From: Flavobacteriaceae bacterium
GTDB lineage: Bacteria; Bacteroidota; Bacteroidia; Flavobacteriales; Flavobacteriaceae
Direction of reading: 5' to 3'
Assembly: GCA_013373385.1 (NCBI GenBank)
Contig: JABXHX010000051.1
Span: 17,433-81,432 of the forward strand
DNA length: 64,000 nt
Part shown: positions 62,274 through 64,000 of the stretch, in pieces
Position numbering within the stretch: position 1 is the first letter of the stretch
Layout: every line of letters begins with the position of its first letter
Notes under the pieces: model-generated
Database searches by the model: none
Told to the model about the DNA's origin: nothing
Seen by the model: only the letters and a program-made list of their open reading frames with translations
Program-made: the position numbers and the translations under genes

Positions 62274-63511
62274 TGGCTACTCTATTTAAAAACATTAAAG
62301 AATTAATTCAGGTTAGAACCGAACCTGTTTCATTTGTTTCTGGAACAGCAATGAATGAACTTCCAACGATAAAAAATGCATTCTTAGTGGTTGAAAATGG
62401 CTTAATCGCTGATTTTGGAAGTATGGACCTTTGTCCAACTACAAATTTCACAGAAGTAATTGATGCCACTGGAAAAATGGTTTTACCAACTTGGTGTGAT
62501 TCTCATACACATATAGTATATGCTGGAAATAGAGAAGGAGAATTTGTAGACAGAATCAATGGACTTTCCTATGAAGAAATTGCCAACAACGGAGGTGGTA
62601 TTTTAAATTCGGCAAAGAAGTTACAAGCAACATCTGAAGAAGATTTATACAATCAAAGTAGAGCAAGATTAGAGGAAATTATTCAACTAGGAACTGGAGC
62701 AGTAGAAATCAAATCTGGTTACGGGCTTACTGAAGAAGCCGAATTAAAGATGCTTCGAGTAATTAAAAGATTAAAAGAAAATTACGATATCTCAATCAAA
62801 GCTACTTTCTTAGGTGCGCATGCGGTTCCTAGTGAATATAAAAACAACAAAGAGGGTTACTTACAACTATTAATTAACGATGTAATCCCTAAAGTAGCGG
62901 CAGAAAAATTAGCAGAATACATTGACATTTTTTGTGAAACAGGATATTTCTCTGTTGCTGATACAGAACTCATTTTAGAAGCTGGAAAAAAGTATGGACT
63001 CATTCCAAAAATTCATGTGAATCAATTTACTGCTATTGGAGGTGTTGAAGCTGGTGTGAAATTTAATGCTCTTTCTGTAGATCATTTAGAGGTAATGAAC
63101 CCAGAAGATATTGTTGCGCTACAAAACACATCAACGATGCCAGTAGCCTTGCCAAGTTGTTCTTACTTTTTAAGTATTCCATATACGCCTGCAAGAAAAA
63201 TTATTGATGCTGGATTACCTTTGGCTTTAGCAACAGATTACAACCCTGGTTCTACTCCATCTGGAAATATGAATTTTGTAGTTTCTACAGCTTGTATCAA
63301 AATGAAAATGACTCCAGAAGAAGCAATTAATGCAGCAACAATCAATGGAGCATATGCTATGGGGCTAGAAAGTGAAGTTGGTACTATTACCAAGGGTAAG
63401 CTTGCAAATTTAATATTGACAAAACCGATTAACTCGTATGGTTTTATCCCATATTCTTTTGGAGCAAATCAAATAGACAAAGTATTTATTAAAGGAAAAG
63501 AAGTTGACTAA
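62273..63511 (+). CDS. hutI: imidazolonepropionase
   Basis: HutI hydrolyses imidazolonepropionate to formimidoylglutamate. It is a zinc amidohydrolase: PTWCDSHTHIVYAGNREGEF provides the first metal ligands, GAVEIKSGYGLT and FLGAHAVPSEY follow, then HVNQFTAIGG and ATDYNPGSTPSGNM. The length of 412 aa is normal. It overlaps hutG by 8 bases at its end. Confidence 0.95.
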   Translation: MATLFKNIKELIQVRTEPVSFVSGTAMNELPTIKNAFLVVENGLIADFGSMDLCPTTNFTEVIDATGKMVLPTWCDSHTHIVYAGNREGEFVDRINGLSYEEIANNGGGILNSAKKLQATSEEDLYNQSRARLEEIIQLGTGAVEIKSGYGLTEEAELKMLRVIKRLKENYDISIKATFLGAHAVPSEYKNNKEGYLQLLINDVIPKVAAEKLAEYIDIFCETGYFSVADTELILEAGKKYGLIPKIHVNQFTAIGGVEAGVKFNALSVDHLEVMNPEDIVALQNTSTMPVALPSCSYFLSIPYTPARKIIDAGLPLALATDYNPGSTPSGNMNFVVSTACIKMKMTPEEAINAATINGAYAMGLESEVGTITKGKLANLILTKPINSYGFIPYSFGANQIDKVFIKGKEVD

Positions 63512-64000
63512 AGATTATAATGTAGATTATCAACCAGCACAAAAGATTTATTGGACTGGAAGAAAATCGAATCCAGATATTGGAAATCAATATTGGTATC
63601 AAGAAATTACCCTATTAGATTTTCAAGAAATCAATACTACTAATGTTGATATTGCCCTACTGGGATATGTTTGTGATGAAGGCGTAAGGAGAAACTTAGG
63701 GAGAACTGGTGCTAGTCAAGGACCAACTGCTTTGAGAGAACGACTGGCAAAATTGCCTATACACTTTGATAAAAAGAGAGTAGCCGACGTAGGAAATATT
63801 ATTTGTGTTGACGAAGATATGGAATCTTGTCAGTTAGCTTTTGCTGACTATATTAAGCAATTAATCTCTAAACAAATCTTCCCAATTGCAATTGGTGGAG
63901 GGCATGATATGTCTTATGGTCATTTTAAAGGAATTCACAATGCAATTGGCAATAACAAAAAAATTGGCATCATCAATTTTGATGCGCACTTTGATTTACG
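63504..64000 (+). CDS. hutG: formimidoylglutamase HutG (5' part; cut by window end)
   Basis: HutG cleaves formimidoylglutamate to glutamate and formamide. The frame opens with TTG at 63504, inside the end of hutI, and runs to the last base without a stop. It is an arginase/agmatinase-fold enzyme. Visible blocks are DIALLGYVCDEGVRRN, TGASQGPTALRERL, the metal-binding IGGGHDMSYGHFKG and INFDAHFDL. At least half the protein, including the third and fourth metal ligands, lies beyond the window. Confidence 0.9.
   Translation, partial: MTKDYNVDYQPAQKIYWTGRKSNPDIGNQYWYQEITLLDFQEINTTNVDIALLGYVCDEGVRRNLGRTGASQGPTALRERLAKLPIHFDKKRVADVGNIICVDEDMESCQLAFADYIKQLISKQIFPIAIGGGHDMSYGHFKGIHNAIGNNKKIGIINFDAHFDL

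Overview
This window comes from a low-GC member of the Flavobacteriaceae (Bacteroidota). The evidence is a SusC/SusD pair, TAnnTTTG-type promoters, flavobacterial families (BT_3928, DUF1599, DUF4293, DUF5522), a Rho factor with a long Lys/Asn/Gln-rich insert, and many lipoproteins. Genus cannot be fixed from the sequence alone. There is no phage, insertion sequence or CRISPR array; most of the window looks like ordinary chromosome.

Layout. 1-5.8 kb: small proteins, tRNA-Arg, a PID-CTERM-like micro-protein, clpS-prmA-tpiA, a TlpA-like lipoprotein, pyrF and a cobalamin-type binding protein without a normal start codon. 6-12.6 kb: a SusD/SusC uptake pair divergent from a LytTR regulator/LytS-type kinase pair. 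12.6-17.9 kb: small genes, a DUF4136 lipoprotein and the giant fused mutase icmF, which carries an in-frame palindromic repeat. 17.9-19.5 kb: a metal/thiol-type module (broken DUF3703 gene, 32-aa metallothionein-like protein, SigZ-like sigma factor). 19.5-34 kb: YgiQ-type radical SAM protein, M61 peptidase, DJ-1-type lipoprotein, a four-gene secreted hydrolase operon (CocE esterase, penicillin acylase, X-Pro peptidase, GH29 fucosidase) and an MFS transporter. 34-42.7 kb: crotonase, fluoride channel, BT_3928, DUF1599, LOG, folP, exbD, the c-di-AMP synthase cdaA, an ABC exporter and truA. 43.3-47.1 kb: phosphoesterase and a sensor kinase / lipoprotein / LuxR-type response regulator locus. 47.6-57.6 kb: DUF4293, rho, a PpiD-like isomerase, and the coaX-OMP-TPR-lptC-CNNM envelope cluster. 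57.7-64 kb: tRNA-Phe, a LysR regulator and the histidine degradation operon hutHUIG, cut by the window end.

The most interesting item is a possible undescribed regulatory circuit at 39.8-47.2 kb. Two near-identical candidate small RNAs (about 39898-40004 and 42898-43006) lie 3 kb apart. Each has a TTG-N20-TATATTTG promoter and a Rho-independent terminator. Upstream of both are 16-bp palindromes of the type TCACnGTTTTCnGTGA. The same palindromes stand upstream of the response regulator gene at 47.1 kb, and the gap between the proximal palindrome and the -33 TTG is exactly 24 bases at all three promoters. This suggests that the kinase/regulator pair drives itself and two paralogous sRNAs, resembling in layout the GacA-RsmY/RsmZ system of Pseudomonas. 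The leader of the lipoprotein gene in the same locus carries three CCCCTA-type repeats resembling motifs in the sRNAs.

Other notable points are shared ECF-like promoter candidates for the metallothionein and DUF3703 genes, copies of a dispersed inverted repeat, a 41-bp near-perfect palindrome inside the sensor kinase gene, and a third candidate small RNA at 33.1-33.3 kb.
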